64,000 bases of DNA from Cognatiyoonia koreensis (GCF_900109295.1 NZ_FOIZ01000001.1:2046001-2110000); one strand, 5' to 3'. Shown: positions 35,291 to 44,425, numbered from the stretch's first letter. Notes: a model not told the origin generated them from the sequence alone. A program made the numbers and translations.

Positions 35291-35737
35291 ATGAACCTTG
35301 TCCTAATTTCAGTGACGTTGATGGTTGTTGTCGTGGGTGCGCTTTTGGCGTTTCAGGCACCGGCCAATGCGGCCCTTGCCCGTGGGATCGGTGATCCGGT
35401 CTGGGCCGCGGCCTTTTCTTTCGGGATCGGTTTCCTGTTGCTCAGCGCGATTGCGATCGGGCGTGGCGGCAGCCCAAGCCTTGCCAGCCTGCAAGCGATG
35501 CCGTGGTGGGCGCTTATGGGTGGGCTGATGGGTGCGATCTGGGTGCTTGCCGCGATCTGGTCTGTGCCGCGACTTGGTGTTGTGACCATGATGTCGGCGA
35601 TGGTGCTGGGTCAGTTGATTGCCGCGATCATTATTGATGGTGGCGGGATCATGGGGCTGGAGACGCGCGAGATCAGTTCTTCGCGCATAATTGCCATCGT
35701 TCTTGTCGGTTTGGGTGTGATCGTGTCCTACCGGTAG
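35291..35737 (+). CDS. YdcZ-like (DUF606, DMT superfamily) membrane protein
   Basis: A protein of 148 residues with five membrane segments. FQAPANAALARGIGDPVWAA, SFGIGFLLLSAIA, PWWALMGGLMGAIWVLAAI and MVLGQLIAAIIIDGGGIMGL are family features. It is half the size of usual drug/metabolite transporters and probably works as a dimer. GGAGGA precedes the start. Substrate unknown. The next gene, an AraC regulator, follows after 65 bases on the same strand. Confidence 0.88.
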   Translation: MNLVLISVTLMVVVVGALLAFQAPANAALARGIGDPVWAAAFSFGIGFLLLSAIAIGRGGSPSLASLQAMPWWALMGGLMGAIWVLAAIWSVPRLGVVTMMSAMVLGQLIAAIIIDGGGIMGLETREISSSRIIAIVLVGLGVIVSYR

Positions 35738-35802
35738 ATGTCTGCGCCCAGCGCATGTCAGCTATGACTTTCCGCAGCGCAGCATTGTGGTATCGTTAAC
35801 CT

Positions 35803-36624
35803 ATGACATATCTCCTGCGCCACGCTGACATTCTGCAACCCGGTGCGATGATCCATCTCACCCGTGCGACCCTGACAACGGCCCGTCCCAAGGCCTTGCA
35901 CAAGCACGACTATTTCGAAGTCTTCTGGGTCCAGAACGGCATTGTCAGACATCACACGCCTGCCGGATCCGACCGTCTGGGAGAGGGTGACCTGATTCTC
36001 GTCTCGCCCGAACAGGAGCACGCGATCCAGGGAAAAGGTGAACACGCGATGATCGTGTCCATTTCCGTACACCCCGATGTCGTCAATGCACTGAACAATC
36101 GCCATGCCGGCGTCTGGCCGACTGGCCCCGTCCCTGCGCGCCTGCATCGCGATATGCGCCAGCTTTCGGCGCTGAACCACGCCGCGCTCGTGCTTGAAGC
36201 AAGCCCCTGCAACGCGCTTGCCGCCGAGGCGTTCCTGTTGCCTCTGCTTGCCGATCTGCAGGCCGGATCAACCCCGCAGAATGCGCCGGACTGGCTGGCC
36301 CGCGCGCTGACAGCCGCACAGAAAGCACCCGTGTTTCAGGAAGGGGCGGCCGGTTTTGTGGCGCAGACAGGACGCGCCCATGCCCACGTCAGCCGCACGA
36401 TGCGCAAGGTCACAGGCCAGAGCCCGTCAGAATACATCAACATGATCCGCATGGCCCATGCAGCCCGTGCGCTGACCACCGATAGCGAACCGGTCAGCCA
36501 GATCGCCGCCACGTGCGGCATCCCGAACATGGCCCATTTCCACAAGCTTTTCCGCGCGCATCACGGCATGACGCCTTTGCAATACCGCCAGCAATACCAG
36601 CGCAACGTGGTGCAACCCGCCTGA
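35803..36624 (+). CDS. AraC-family transcriptional regulator with cupin sensor domain
   Basis: Regulator of 273 residues. The N-terminal cupin half has LHKHDYFEVFWVQNG and a conserved EGDLILVSPEQEHAIQG. The C-terminal half holds the two AraC helix-turn-helices: AGFVAQTGRAHAHVSRTMRK then SPSEYINMIRMAHAARAL, and ISQIAATCGIPNMAHFHK-like (here VSQIAATCGIPNMAHFHKLF), ending GMTPLQYRQQYQ. No clear target; it may act on the YdcZ-like gene before it or the convergent oxidoreductase. The upstream ribosome site is weak. Confidence 0.9.
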   Translation: MTYLLRHADILQPGAMIHLTRATLTTARPKALHKHDYFEVFWVQNGIVRHHTPAGSDRLGEGDLILVSPEQEHAIQGKGEHAMIVSISVHPDVVNALNNRHAGVWPTGPVPARLHRDMRQLSALNHAALVLEASPCNALAAEAFLLPLLADLQAGSTPQNAPDWLARALTAAQKAPVFQEGAAGFVAQTGRAHAHVSRTMRKVTGQSPSEYINMIRMAHAARALTTDSEPVSQIAATCGIPNMAHFHKLFRAHHGMTPLQYRQQYQRNVVQPA

Positions 36625-36626
36625 GG

Positions 36627-36653
36627 CAGGCGTTCAGCATCGTTTAACGCCTG
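36627..36653. terminator. Stem-loop between convergent AraC and oxidoreductase genes
   Basis: CAGGCGTT at 36627-36634 pairs with AACGCCTG at 36646-36653 around an 11-base loop. It starts two bases after the AraC stop and ends ten bases before the opposing stop. It may end transcription from both sides; there is no long T run on either. Confidence 0.5.
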
Positions 36654-36663
36654 ATGGCGCAAC

Positions 36664-37716
36664 CTAGACGGCCAAATCCACAGGAAGGCCCGTTTGTGAC
36701 GAGGCCTCGATCGCCGCAATCAGTTGCTGGGAAACAAGCGCCTGGCGCCCGGTGACAGTCGGTTTGCATCCAACGCGAATTGCATCGATGAAATCCGCGA
36801 TAACTGCTTGATGCCATTCGTGTGTGCCACCCGACAGCGGCTTTACCGCGTGCGTAGAATCGTCTTTGCCTTGATGTTCCGTGCGCCCGTCGCGCCAGCT
36901 GATTTCGAGGGTGTCCTTGTCCAGGCGCATGCTCCCGTTTTCGAAATGCAGCCGGATCACCTCGGTTCGGTGTGGGTACATGGCGGTGCTGGCAACAAAT
37001 GAGCCGACAGCCCCGTTGGCGAACCGCAATCCGGCGGTTGCGAAATCCTCTGCCTCCATCCGGTGCAAGGGTGACGTCGCCGTCATCGCCTGAACGCGTG
37101 TCACCGGGCCGGTCATGCTGAGTGCGAGGTCAATGGAGTGGATGGCGTTCGTGATCATCACGCCGCCGCCATCGCGGGCGTAGGTGCCGCGCCCCAGTTC
37201 GTCATAATAGGATTGGTCACGCCACAAAGGCACGGCGATCTCAACCACGCCAAGCTTGCCGAGCATTCCACCAGCGACATGACGGGCGGCGGCGATTGAT
37301 GTTTCCCTCATCCGGTGTTGGAACAGAACGCCAAGCATCACGCCTTCACGTTCGCAGATTTCAACGACTTCAAGTGCCTCTTCCGGGGTGCGGGCGACCG
37401 GTTTTTCAAGAAGGATGTGTTTTCCGGCTTTCGCGAGTTCTGCGATGACGTCTTTGCGCACGCTTGGGGGTGTTGCGACGATGACCATCGAAATGGACGG
37501 GTCCGCCGCGACTGCCGTTAGATCGGCCGAAAATTCCGGTGCCGCGCCATCGTAGTGGTCTGCAAGATAAAGCGCCCGTTCGGGATTGCGCGAGACGATG
37601 GTTCGCAGTTGCGCGACGGACTGCAAGCCGGACAAGGCCGCGACATGGGTTTTTGCAATCATACCGGCCCCAATCAGGCCTACCCCGACGCGTTTTTGGG
37701 CTGGGGGTTTCGCCAT
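36664..37716 (-). CDS. Gfo/Idh/MocA-family oxidoreductase
   Basis: NAD(P)-dependent dehydrogenase, 350 residues. Rossmann motif GLIGAGMIAKTHVAAL at residues 13-28, catalytic Lys motif LLEKPVARTPEEALEVV near 100, and a C-terminal sugar-binding domain (NAIHSIDLALSMTGPV near 190 holds the His/Asp segment). It faces deoC, with 190 bases between containing an inverted repeat. The substrate is unknown. It is the fourth member of this family in the window but lies well away from the inositol genes. Confidence 0.9.
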   Translation of the reverse strand: MAKPPAQKRVGVGLIGAGMIAKTHVAALSGLQSVAQLRTIVSRNPERALYLADHYDGAAPEFSADLTAVAADPSISMVIVATPPSVRKDVIAELAKAGKHILLEKPVARTPEEALEVVEICEREGVMLGVLFQHRMRETSIAAARHVAGGMLGKLGVVEIAVPLWRDQSYYDELGRGTYARDGGGVMITNAIHSIDLALSMTGPVTRVQAMTATSPLHRMEAEDFATAGLRFANGAVGSFVASTAMYPHRTEVIRLHFENGSMRLDKDTLEISWRDGRTEHQGKDDSTHAVKPLSGGTHEWHQAVIADFIDAIRVGCKPTVTGRQALVSQQLIAAIEASSQTGLPVDLAV

Positions 37717-37832
37717 TCTCTTGCTTCCTTTCGTCCGGGTCAGAACACTTATCCGTCGATTGCAGGCCCCATGCCAGTTTGACTTGCAATATTTCGACGA
37801 TATCGCCTTTTTTGGCGTCTGCCGCTTTAACC

Positions 37833-37850
37833 TTTGACCATTTGGTCAAA
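37833..37850. promoter_or_regulatory. Inverted repeat between the oxidoreductase and deoC genes
   Basis: TTTGACCA at 37833-37840 and its exact complement TGGTCAAA at 37843-37850, two bases apart. It lies 116 bases before the oxidoreductase start and 56 bases before the TTG start of deoC. An 18-base symmetric site in a divergent promoter suggests a repressor such as a GntR, DeoR or LacI member encoded elsewhere. Confidence 0.5.
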
Positions 37851-37906
37851 CCTTGCCAAGACTGCCGCGAAGTGTCACGCTGAAGTGTGATGGATCGGAG
37901 GCTGCC

Positions 37907-38905
37907 TTGCGTGTGCAATCAACTGAAACGGGGACGATGACAGCGCAGTTGCCGCAGGTCCACGAACCCCGCAACGACGGCATTCCGCTTGATCTGGATT
38001 GGGTCACGGCGGCCCAGGCCAACCGGTCGGCGATTGAACGGCGCGCGGCGACGTTGCCCGGACGTCGTTCTGTCAAGAAAGACCATCAGGCCGCGTGGCT
38101 GTGCAAGGCGATCGCCTGTATCGACCTGACGACGCTGTCGGGCGATGACACCCCGGCCCGCGTGCGTCGGTTATGCGCCAAAGCGCGCCAGCCCGTGTCC
38201 CCCGCCCTTTTGAAGGCGCTTGGCATGGAAGGCCTGACCACCGGCGCTGTCTGCGTTTATCACGACATGATCGAAACCGCCGTGGACGCGCTGCAAGGCA
38301 CAGGCATTCCTGTCGCTGCCGTGTCCACTGGGTTTCCAGCCGGATTATCGCCGTTTCATCTGCGCATTCAGGAAATTCGGGACTCGGTTGCCGCAGGGGC
38401 GCAGGAAATCGACATTGTCATTTCACGCCGCCATGCGCTGACCGGTAACTGGCAGGCGCTCTACGACGAAATGAAGGAAATGCGCGAGGCCTGTGGTGAT
38501 GCGCACGTCAAGGCGATCCTTGCCACCGGAGAGTTGGGTACATTGCGCAACGTCGCCAAAGCCTCGCTTGTCTGCATGATGGCCGGCGCGGATTTCATCA
38601 AGACCTCGACAGGCAAGGAACCCGTGAACGCCACCCTGCCCGTCACATTGACGATGATCCGCGCGATCCGCGACTATCACGACCGCACCGGCATCAAGGT
38701 CGGCTACAAACCCGCTGGTGGCATTTCGAAAGCCAAGGACGCGCTGGTTTATCTTGCCATGATAAAGGACGAACTGGGCGACCGTTGGCTGCAGCCCGAT
38801 CTGTTCCGATTTGGGGCATCATCGCTCTTGGGCGATATCGAGCGGCAGCTGGATCACCACCTCTCGGGTGCCTATTCGGCGTCCTACCGGCATGCGATTG
38901 GGTGA
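37907..38905 (+). CDS. deoC: Deoxyribose-phosphate aldolase
   Basis: Splits 2-deoxyribose 5-phosphate to glyceraldehyde 3-phosphate and acetaldehyde. The protein has 332 residues from TTG 37907, which has GGAGG five bases before it; the ATG at 37937 (322 residues) lacks a good site. Motifs: CIDLTTLSGDDTP, VAAVSTGFPAGLS, GAQEIDIVISRRHALTG, AILATGELG, FIKTSTGKE with the Schiff-base Lys and VGYKPAGGIS with the second Lys. Its stop lies four bases before the aldehyde dehydrogenase start, which would deal with the acetaldehyde. Confidence 0.93.
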   Translation: MRVQSTETGTMTAQLPQVHEPRNDGIPLDLDWVTAAQANRSAIERRAATLPGRRSVKKDHQAAWLCKAIACIDLTTLSGDDTPARVRRLCAKARQPVSPALLKALGMEGLTTGAVCVYHDMIETAVDALQGTGIPVAAVSTGFPAGLSPFHLRIQEIRDSVAAGAQEIDIVISRRHALTGNWQALYDEMKEMREACGDAHVKAILATGELGTLRNVAKASLVCMMAGADFIKTSTGKEPVNATLPVTLTMIRAIRDYHDRTGIKVGYKPAGGISKAKDALVYLAMIKDELGDRWLQPDLFRFGASSLLGDIERQLDHHLSGAYSASYRHAIG

Positions 38906-38909
38906 ACAC

Positions 38910-41213
38910 ATGACCATCAAAGAAATCTTCGACACCATGGATTATGGCCCGGCCCCGGAATCAAGCGCTGAGGCTCTGGCCTGGCTTGCAGATCGTGGCG
39001 GCATCGCGGGTCACTATGTCAACGGCAAATGGGGGCCACTGCGCGATGATTTCGCGAGTATGAACCCGGCCACTGGCGAACATCTGGCCGGTGTCACAAA
39101 GGGTTCGCCGGAAGAGGTTGCAACCGCCGTCAGGGCCGCCCGCAAAGCACAGGCTGCATGGGCGAAAGACGGGCACAAGCGGGCGCAGGTGCTTTATGCC
39201 ATTGCCCGGCAAATGCAGAAACACAGCCGGCTTCTGGCGGTGATGGAAACGCTCGACAACGGCAAGCCGATCCGCGAAAGCCGCGATATCGACGTACCGC
39301 TGGCGATCCGCCATTTCTACTATCACGCTGGCATGGCGCAGCTGATGGACACCGAACTGCCGGACCGCGCGCCCATCGGTGTCTGCGGTCAGGTGATCCC
39401 GTGGAACTTTCCATTGCTGATGCTGGCCTGGAAAATCGCCCCTGCCCTCGCGATGGGCAATACGGTCGTGCTAAAACCGGCAGAGTTTACATCACTTTCC
39501 GCGATGGTCTTTGCGGAGCTTTGCACAGCGGCCGGTGTTCCCCCCGGCGTCATCAACATCGTGACGGGCGATGGCGAAACAGGGGCGGCGCTGGTGGCGG
39601 CCGATGTAGACAAGGTGGCCTTTACCGGCTCGACCGAGGTGGGTCGCAAAATCCGGCAGGCCACGGCAGGCACGGGCAAGGCACTGACTTTGGAACTGGG
39701 GGGCAAATCCCCCTACATCGTGTTCGAGGATGCAGATCTCGATTCAGCCGTCGAAGGTCTTGTCGATGCGATCTGGTTCAACCAGGGGCAGGTCTGCTGC
39801 GCCGGATCGCGCCTTTTGGTGCAGGAAGGCATCGCCGACCGCTTCTATGCCAAGCTGAAGGCCCGGATGGAAACCTTGCGCATCGGTGACCCGCTGGACA
39901 AGGCCATCGATGTCGGAGCCATCGTCGATCCGTCACAACGCGCGATGATTGCCAAGATGGTCAGCGACAATACCGAAGGCGAAACGTTCCAGACTTCGGC
40001 CCCTGATGGTTGCTTTTACCCGCCGACACTGATCACCGGACTATCACCCGCCAGCACGCTGATGCAGGAAGAAATCTTTGGTCCGGTGCTTGCGGCCACG
40101 ACCTTCCGCACACCCTCCGAAGCGGTCGAGGTCGCCAACAACAGCCGTTACGGGCTGGCTGCGTCTGTCTGGTCGGAAAACATCAACGTCGCACTGGATA
40201 TCGCCCCGCAATTGGCGGCAGGCATCGTCTGGATTAACGGAACGAACATGATGGATGCGGCTGCAGGCTTTGGCGGTGTACGCGAAAGCGGTTTCGGACG
40301 CGAAGGCGGCTGGGAAGGGTTGTCAGCCTACACCAAACCGAAAACGAAGCCGACGAAGCCAAAGCAGATCAAACCCTTCAGCGGGAAAGATGGTGCGGGC
40401 AGCGGGCTGGATCGCACACAGAAACTTTTCATCGGTGGCAAACAAGCACGGCCCGACGGCGGGTACAGTCGCACGGTCTTTGGCCCAAAGGGCGACCTGC
40501 TGGGCGAAGCGTCGCTGGCCAACCGTAAGGATTTGCGCAACGCGGTCGAAGCGATGAACAGCGCCAAAGGCTGGTCGAAATCCACCGGCCATCTGCGCGC
40601 GCAGATCATCTATTACATCGCCGAAAACCTCTCGGCGCGCAGCGAAGAGCTTGCCAAGCGGATCAAGGCCATAACGGGCAAGGACGGCAAGGATGAAGTC
40701 GGCCATTGCATCAACACGCTTTTCACCTTTGCAGCCTGGGCCGACAAGTACGACGGGCAGGTGCATAATGTACCGATGCGCGGCGTCGCACTGGCCATGA
40801 AAGAGCCGGTCGGCAACATCGCGGTGTTTTGTGCCGACGATTGGCCACTGCTTGGCATGATCTCTCCGATGGCGGCGACCATTGCGATGGGCAACCGCGT
40901 GACACTTGTCGCCAGCGACCCTTTTCCGCTGATGGCGGCGGAACTCTATCAGATCCTCGAAACATCCGATGTCCCGGCAGGTGTCGTGAACATTCTGACG
41001 GGGTCACATACCGAACTCGCGCCACAGGTCGCACAACACGCCGATATCGACGCCGTGTGGAGCTTTTCAGGCCACAATCTGGCGCAGGCGCTGGAACACG
41101 GGGCGGCAAGCAACCTCAAACGGACATGGATCAATCCGGCTGAAACGGCGGCAAAGGACATGCTGCGCGAAGCCTGCGAGATCAAGAATGTCTGGGTGCC
41201 CTACGGGGCCTGA
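38910..41213 (+). CDS. Tandem aldehyde dehydrogenase, second copy incomplete
   Basis: A protein of 767 residues. The first copy, residues 30-500, is a full aldehyde dehydrogenase: GQVIPWNFPLLM, FTGSTEVGRKI, LELGGKSPYIV with the Glu base and NQGQVCCAGSRLLV with the catalytic Cys. After a Lys/Pro linker (KPKTKPTKPKQIKP, about 505) a second copy starts at LFIGGKQARPDG, keeps the NAD-binding part (EPVGNIAVFCADDWPLLGM) and ends early without the Cys loop. It follows deoC directly and probably oxidises its acetaldehyde. The role of the incomplete copy is unknown; it may be structural. Confidence 0.9.
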   Translation: MTIKEIFDTMDYGPAPESSAEALAWLADRGGIAGHYVNGKWGPLRDDFASMNPATGEHLAGVTKGSPEEVATAVRAARKAQAAWAKDGHKRAQVLYAIARQMQKHSRLLAVMETLDNGKPIRESRDIDVPLAIRHFYYHAGMAQLMDTELPDRAPIGVCGQVIPWNFPLLMLAWKIAPALAMGNTVVLKPAEFTSLSAMVFAELCTAAGVPPGVINIVTGDGETGAALVAADVDKVAFTGSTEVGRKIRQATAGTGKALTLELGGKSPYIVFEDADLDSAVEGLVDAIWFNQGQVCCAGSRLLVQEGIADRFYAKLKARMETLRIGDPLDKAIDVGAIVDPSQRAMIAKMVSDNTEGETFQTSAPDGCFYPPTLITGLSPASTLMQEEIFGPVLAATTFRTPSEAVEVANNSRYGLAASVWSENINVALDIAPQLAAGIVWINGTNMMDAAAGFGGVRESGFGREGGWEGLSAYTKPKTKPTKPKQIKPFSGKDGAGSGLDRTQKLFIGGKQARPDGGYSRTVFGPKGDLLGEASLANRKDLRNAVEAMNSAKGWSKSTGHLRAQIIYYIAENLSARSEELAKRIKAITGKDGKDEVGHCINTLFTFAAWADKYDGQVHNVPMRGVALAMKEPVGNIAVFCADDWPLLGMISPMAATIAMGNRVTLVASDPFPLMAAELYQILETSDVPAGVVNILTGSHTELAPQVAQHADIDAVWSFSGHNLAQALEHGAASNLKRTWINPAETAAKDMLREACEIKNVWVPYGA

Positions 41214-41251
41214 ACGGCCTTCTATCATCTTGCCGCAAATACTCCGGGGTC

Positions 41252-41296
41252 CGGGGCAGCGCCCCGAAAAAGGGGTGGGAGGGCGGGCCCTCCCAC
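41252..41296. terminator. Two adjacent hairpins between convergent operons
   Basis: CGGGGC (41252-41257) pairs with GCCCCG (41261-41266) around AGC. Then GTGGGAGGG (41275-41283) pairs with CCCTCCCAC (41288-41296) around CGGG. They fill the gap between the aldehyde dehydrogenase stop and the end of the unknown ten-gene operon. The first is followed by AAAAA, read as a T run from the other strand. Probably bidirectional termination; GC-rich hairpins like these recur in Rhodobacterales intergenic DNA. Confidence 0.6.
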
Positions 41297-41304
41297 ACCA
41301 AAAC

Positions 41305-41997
41305 CTAATGCCGCCGATCGTCCTTCTTGCGCCAGGTATCCATCCAGCGCCCGATCCGCGAGCGGCGTTCGGACACGCTGGCCTGCAGTTCGTCATACTG
41401 GTCACCCGCGCTATCCAGCAGCGGATCGACAGAACGCTCGCGGAACTGGCGCCACATGGCGCGCACCAGACCGAAGAAAAACGCAACCACAACGAAGAAC
41501 CCGATATTGAACCATGGGATAATTGTGACATCCGGGCTCGCCACCGGCCTGATAGCAATCGCATTCGGGAATGCGGACACATATTCGTTGCGCCAGCCGT
41601 AGTGCGTGATGACAGCCCATTTCGGGTTTTCTGCCGTTGAAACCAGATCATCCGCTTCGGTCTGCAAGTTCGCCGTGTCGAATTTGAAATAGAATGGCCA
41701 GGAGAAATTGGTGTCCTCGTTGCGATAGACCATCACTTCGGTCGTCTCGCGCGGGATAAAACCAAGCAGCATGGTGCGTTTCTTCACCGTCTGGATGAAC
41801 TGGACGTCACGGTTTATCAGGGTGGCAGACTGATCGTCCGGTCGTGCCCAGAAAACACGGGTCCAGTCATTCAGGTCCTGCCGTTCCTGATAGGTGTTCA
41901 CGACCCGCACAACGTCATGCTGCGGCAAGGCATAGTGGAGAACCAGCCCGAAAATCAAAAGAACGATCAGACGGAAAATCGTGCGGATACGTTTCAT
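41305..41997 (-). CDS. DUF1523-type membrane protein, last gene of the ten-gene operon
   Basis: A protein of 230 residues. An N-terminal membrane segment (TIFRLIVLLIFGLVLHYAL) leads to a large outer domain, residues 28-155, with DLNDWTRVFWARPDDQ and YGWRNEYVSAFPNAI, followed by a second segment (IIPWFNIGFFVVVAFFFGLV, near 165-185) and a charged cytoplasmic tail. The pattern fits DUF1523, a family of unknown function. It lies nine bases after the 88-residue gene. With both ends inside and a domain outside it could sense or bind the cell wall (inference). Confidence 0.75.
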   Translation of the reverse strand: MKRIRTIFRLIVLLIFGLVLHYALPQHDVVRVVNTYQERQDLNDWTRVFWARPDDQSATLINRDVQFIQTVKKRTMLLGFIPRETTEVMVYRNEDTNFSWPFYFKFDTANLQTEADDLVSTAENPKWAVITHYGWRNEYVSAFPNAIAIRPVASPDVTIIPWFNIGFFVVVAFFFGLVRAMWRQFRERSVDPLLDSAGDQYDELQASVSERRSRIGRWMDTWRKKDDRRH

Positions 41998-42006
41998 TTC
42001 AGGGCC

Positions 42007-42273
42007 TCAATTCGCGTTGATGATAAATAGGATTGTGCCCACGACAAGTGTCGGCACGACATAGACAAGCAGCAGAAGCTTGGGGCGCAGGCTGCTGTGA
42101 TAGGCCTCCATCCCCTGTTTCACAAAGTCGTCGCGGCTGATCCCGTCCGGGCGTTCCGCGTCCCATTGATCTTCCAGTTTTTCCCGCCGCACAGAGCGTG
42201 AATAGAACCATAAGCAGACGTAGACGACTGTCATGGCGATGAAGCCGAAGATCAGAAACCTGACAAATACCAT
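42007..42273 (-). CDS. Small two-segment membrane protein of the ten-gene operon
   Basis: A protein of 88 residues with membrane segments at about residues 4-25 and 67-86 and a charged stretch between (RREKLEDQWDAERPDGISRDDFVKQG given in part: DQWDAERPDGISRDDF). I do not recognise the family. It directly follows the 454-residue gene with no gap and precedes the DUF1523 gene by nine bases, so it belongs to the same transcript. Confidence 0.75.
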   Translation of the reverse strand: MVFVRFLIFGFIAMTVVYVCLWFYSRSVRREKLEDQWDAERPDGISRDDFVKQGMEAYHSSLRPKLLLLVYVVPTLVVGTILFIINAN

Positions 42274-43638
42274 CTACCGTCTCCTTACCGCGCCCCACGG
42301 ACCGACACGTTCCACGATATCGGCTTGTGGTGCAACTGGTTCGGGATGCTGCACTTGCGGTTCTTCCATCGGGTCTTCGTGCCCGAACAGGGCCTCTCGC
42401 GTTCCGGCCTTGTCGACCTGGTATTCCCGTTCAAGGAAATCGGCGACGTAGGACTTTTTGCTGTCAGGCCATGTGGCATAGGCCCGATAGAACGCTTCCT
42501 TATGACATATGAACAACTGCCGGATATCCAAGGGGGACAATTCGGACAGCAGCATGTTCACCAAATCCGCGTCCGCATGCGGCTTGGCCCGCAAGGTATA
42601 GAAATAGGCCGGATGGTCGGATGTGATCCGCGGCCAAGGCCCGTCTTCTTCGGCCCAGCGTGCAAGGGCCGCCATTCCTTGCCATTCCTCTGGCAAAAGC
42701 TTTGCATAATGCCGTCCCAGACGGCGCAGGTCGCGCCGGGTCGCCCCGGTCAGATCTTCGCCCATGGTCGAGGCAACTTCGGCCACCACGAAATCCATTT
42801 TCTGATGCAGGATCGCACCAGCGTCGATGCCGCGCGCCTTGGCGACAGGTTCCACAAGATCGTTGAGCTGCAGGAACTTCGCAATCGCCGCGCGGTCCTT
42901 GAAATCCATTGTATAGGCGATGGGAAGTTCGCCGAGCGCGTCCTTGGGGCCAACGGAAATCGCGGCCGGATGTTCGACACCGCGGAACACGTACAGCCCG
43001 CCGAAATGCGCCGTCCAGAAGTTCGCCTGATCGAATGACATTTCTTTCAGCGCGACGGGGTTGCGGGTCACATCACCCGTTTCCTTGGCAAGCCCGATCA
43101 TTTCTGCGATCAGCACATCGTCAAACCAGGCATTCGGCTTTGATTTGAACTGGTCGATCATCTTGCCCAGCTTTTTGGCCGTGCGCACCGTGCCGCCAGT
43201 CGTGTCCGCCTCGATCCTGATCTTGCGCAGGTCAAACAGGCGCGCAGCCTTACCGACTTCGTAGACGGAATTTACCAGTTCGCCGGCGACCGCGTCGCGG
43301 GCCGTCAAGGCAAACAACTGCGCCTGATTTTCACGGATGAACTGGCGCAAGATGCCGCGACTGGTTGAAAACTGCGCATTCAGCAGCGGGGCTGTCTGCT
43401 GTTCTGTCGTCAGCAGTATGAATTGCCGGTTTACCCCGTTGTGGTTGAGATAAAGGTCATCATCGAATTCATCCCCGATTTCCGGCGAATAGCCCGATAT
43501 ATCGATGTGAAAGGCATCCTGTGTCGTGGTTTTTCCAATCAGCGAGACCAGCGCGCGGTTGTAGCGGTCTACCAGCACTGGACTGTCCACGCGGATCAGG
43601 TTGCCAAACATCAACCCTTTTTCGATCAGCCTATGCAT
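42274..43638 (-). CDS. Large soluble protein of unknown function in the ten-gene operon
   Basis: A protein of 454 residues from ATG 43638 (GTG 43647 is also possible), with no membrane segment or signal. It contains no motif I recognise. Visible features are an N-terminal part with HIDISGYSPEIGDEFDDDLY, a mid part with LFDLRKIRIEADTTGGTVR, and a C-terminal end rich in Pro and Glu (EEPQVQHPEPVAPQ). It overlaps the preceding membrane protein gene by eight bases. It may be a cytoplasmic partner of the AAA+ ATPase; that is inferred from gene order only. Confidence 0.75.
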   Translation of the reverse strand: MHRLIEKGLMFGNLIRVDSPVLVDRYNRALVSLIGKTTTQDAFHIDISGYSPEIGDEFDDDLYLNHNGVNRQFILLTTEQQTAPLLNAQFSTSRGILRQFIRENQAQLFALTARDAVAGELVNSVYEVGKAARLFDLRKIRIEADTTGGTVRTAKKLGKMIDQFKSKPNAWFDDVLIAEMIGLAKETGDVTRNPVALKEMSFDQANFWTAHFGGLYVFRGVEHPAAISVGPKDALGELPIAYTMDFKDRAAIAKFLQLNDLVEPVAKARGIDAGAILHQKMDFVVAEVASTMGEDLTGATRRDLRRLGRHYAKLLPEEWQGMAALARWAEEDGPWPRITSDHPAYFYTLRAKPHADADLVNMLLSELSPLDIRQLFICHKEAFYRAYATWPDSKKSYVADFLEREYQVDKAGTREALFGHEDPMEEPQVQHPEPVAPQADIVERVGPWGAVRRR

Positions 43639-44020
43639 TGTGGCCACCCCGCATCATACCAACCAATCCGGCGATGAAATATGCAAAGACAGACAGGCTC
43701 GCGACGCCAATCGCCCTGAAGATACCGATTGCCATCGACAAGACCTCGTCTTCGTTCACAGTCAAGTCCGGGTTCGCGAATGCATCATACTGCAGCAGCG
43801 TATCACCGGCACCGACAAAGACCACCAGCGGCAAAACTCCCCCTGCGACGCTTAGCGAAATGAACAGATGCACGAAGAACGCGCCGACACCTGTATTCGT
43901 GCGCCGCCTGATCACCCCACCAAGCCAGTAACCGGCAACGATCATCACGATCGTCAGGGCAACAAGTACCCCCCAGAAAAGTGGGCTGAAAATTTCACCA
44001 AAGCCGCCGTCTGCGATCAT
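43631..44020 (-). CDS. Three-segment membrane protein C of the ten-gene operon
   Basis: A protein of 129 residues with membrane segments near 12-32, 45-68 and 98-121. Between the last two lies an acidic loop (YDAFANPDLTVNEDEV). The family is unknown to me. It is the third of three consecutive small membrane proteins of like size and topology (44427-44762, 44039-44425, 43631-44020), 18 bases after the one before it. Confidence 0.75.
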   Translation of the reverse strand: MIADGGFGEIFSPLFWGVLVALTIVMIVAGYWLGGVIRRRTNTGVGAFFVHLFISLSVAGGVLPLVVFVGAGDTLLQYDAFANPDLTVNEDEVLSMAIGIFRAIGVASLSVFAYFIAGLVGMMRGGHNA

Positions 44021-44038
44021 GTGCTTATTCCCTGTCCG

Positions 44039-44425
44039 CTAGTCATCGATGTCACCGCGCATCACGACAGAGGCGACAAGCCCGGCAAGTGCAAAGATCA
44101 CAGCGCCGATCCCTGCGCTGAACAGAACTTCGTTGCGGTGCGCGGGTGCCTCGGAGAAGATCGCCTGCGGTGCCGCATCCACAAGGAATTGCGCAAACCC
44201 TCTGCCGGAAAACACGCCCGTCAGGCCTTCGGGCTGCAAGGCGTTGTTGATAAGTGGCAGCAAGCCGATCAACATCGACCACGTCAGCAACGCGAGGATC
44301 AGCACACCGGTTCCGGTCGCCACATCCCGACGGGCAAAATAGGTTCCAATCATCAGTCCGACGATGGCCGAAAATCCCCAGGCAAAGACATGAACAGATG
44401 CGAAATGCGCGGCAAGACCCGTCAT
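44039..44425 (-). CDS. Three-segment membrane protein B of the ten-gene operon
   Basis: A protein of 128 residues. Membrane segments are near 13-28, 37-60 and 103-121; a loop with SGRGFAQFLVDAAPQAIF lies between the second and third. It ends with acidic residues (RGDIDD). Unknown family. It starts one base after the stop of the preceding gene, so the two are likely translationally coupled. Confidence 0.75.
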   Translation of the reverse strand: MTGLAAHFASVHVFAWGFSAIVGLMIGTYFARRDVATGTGVLILALLTWSMLIGLLPLINNALQPEGLTGVFSGRGFAQFLVDAAPQAIFSEAPAHRNEVLFSAGIGAVIFALAGLVASVVMRGDIDD

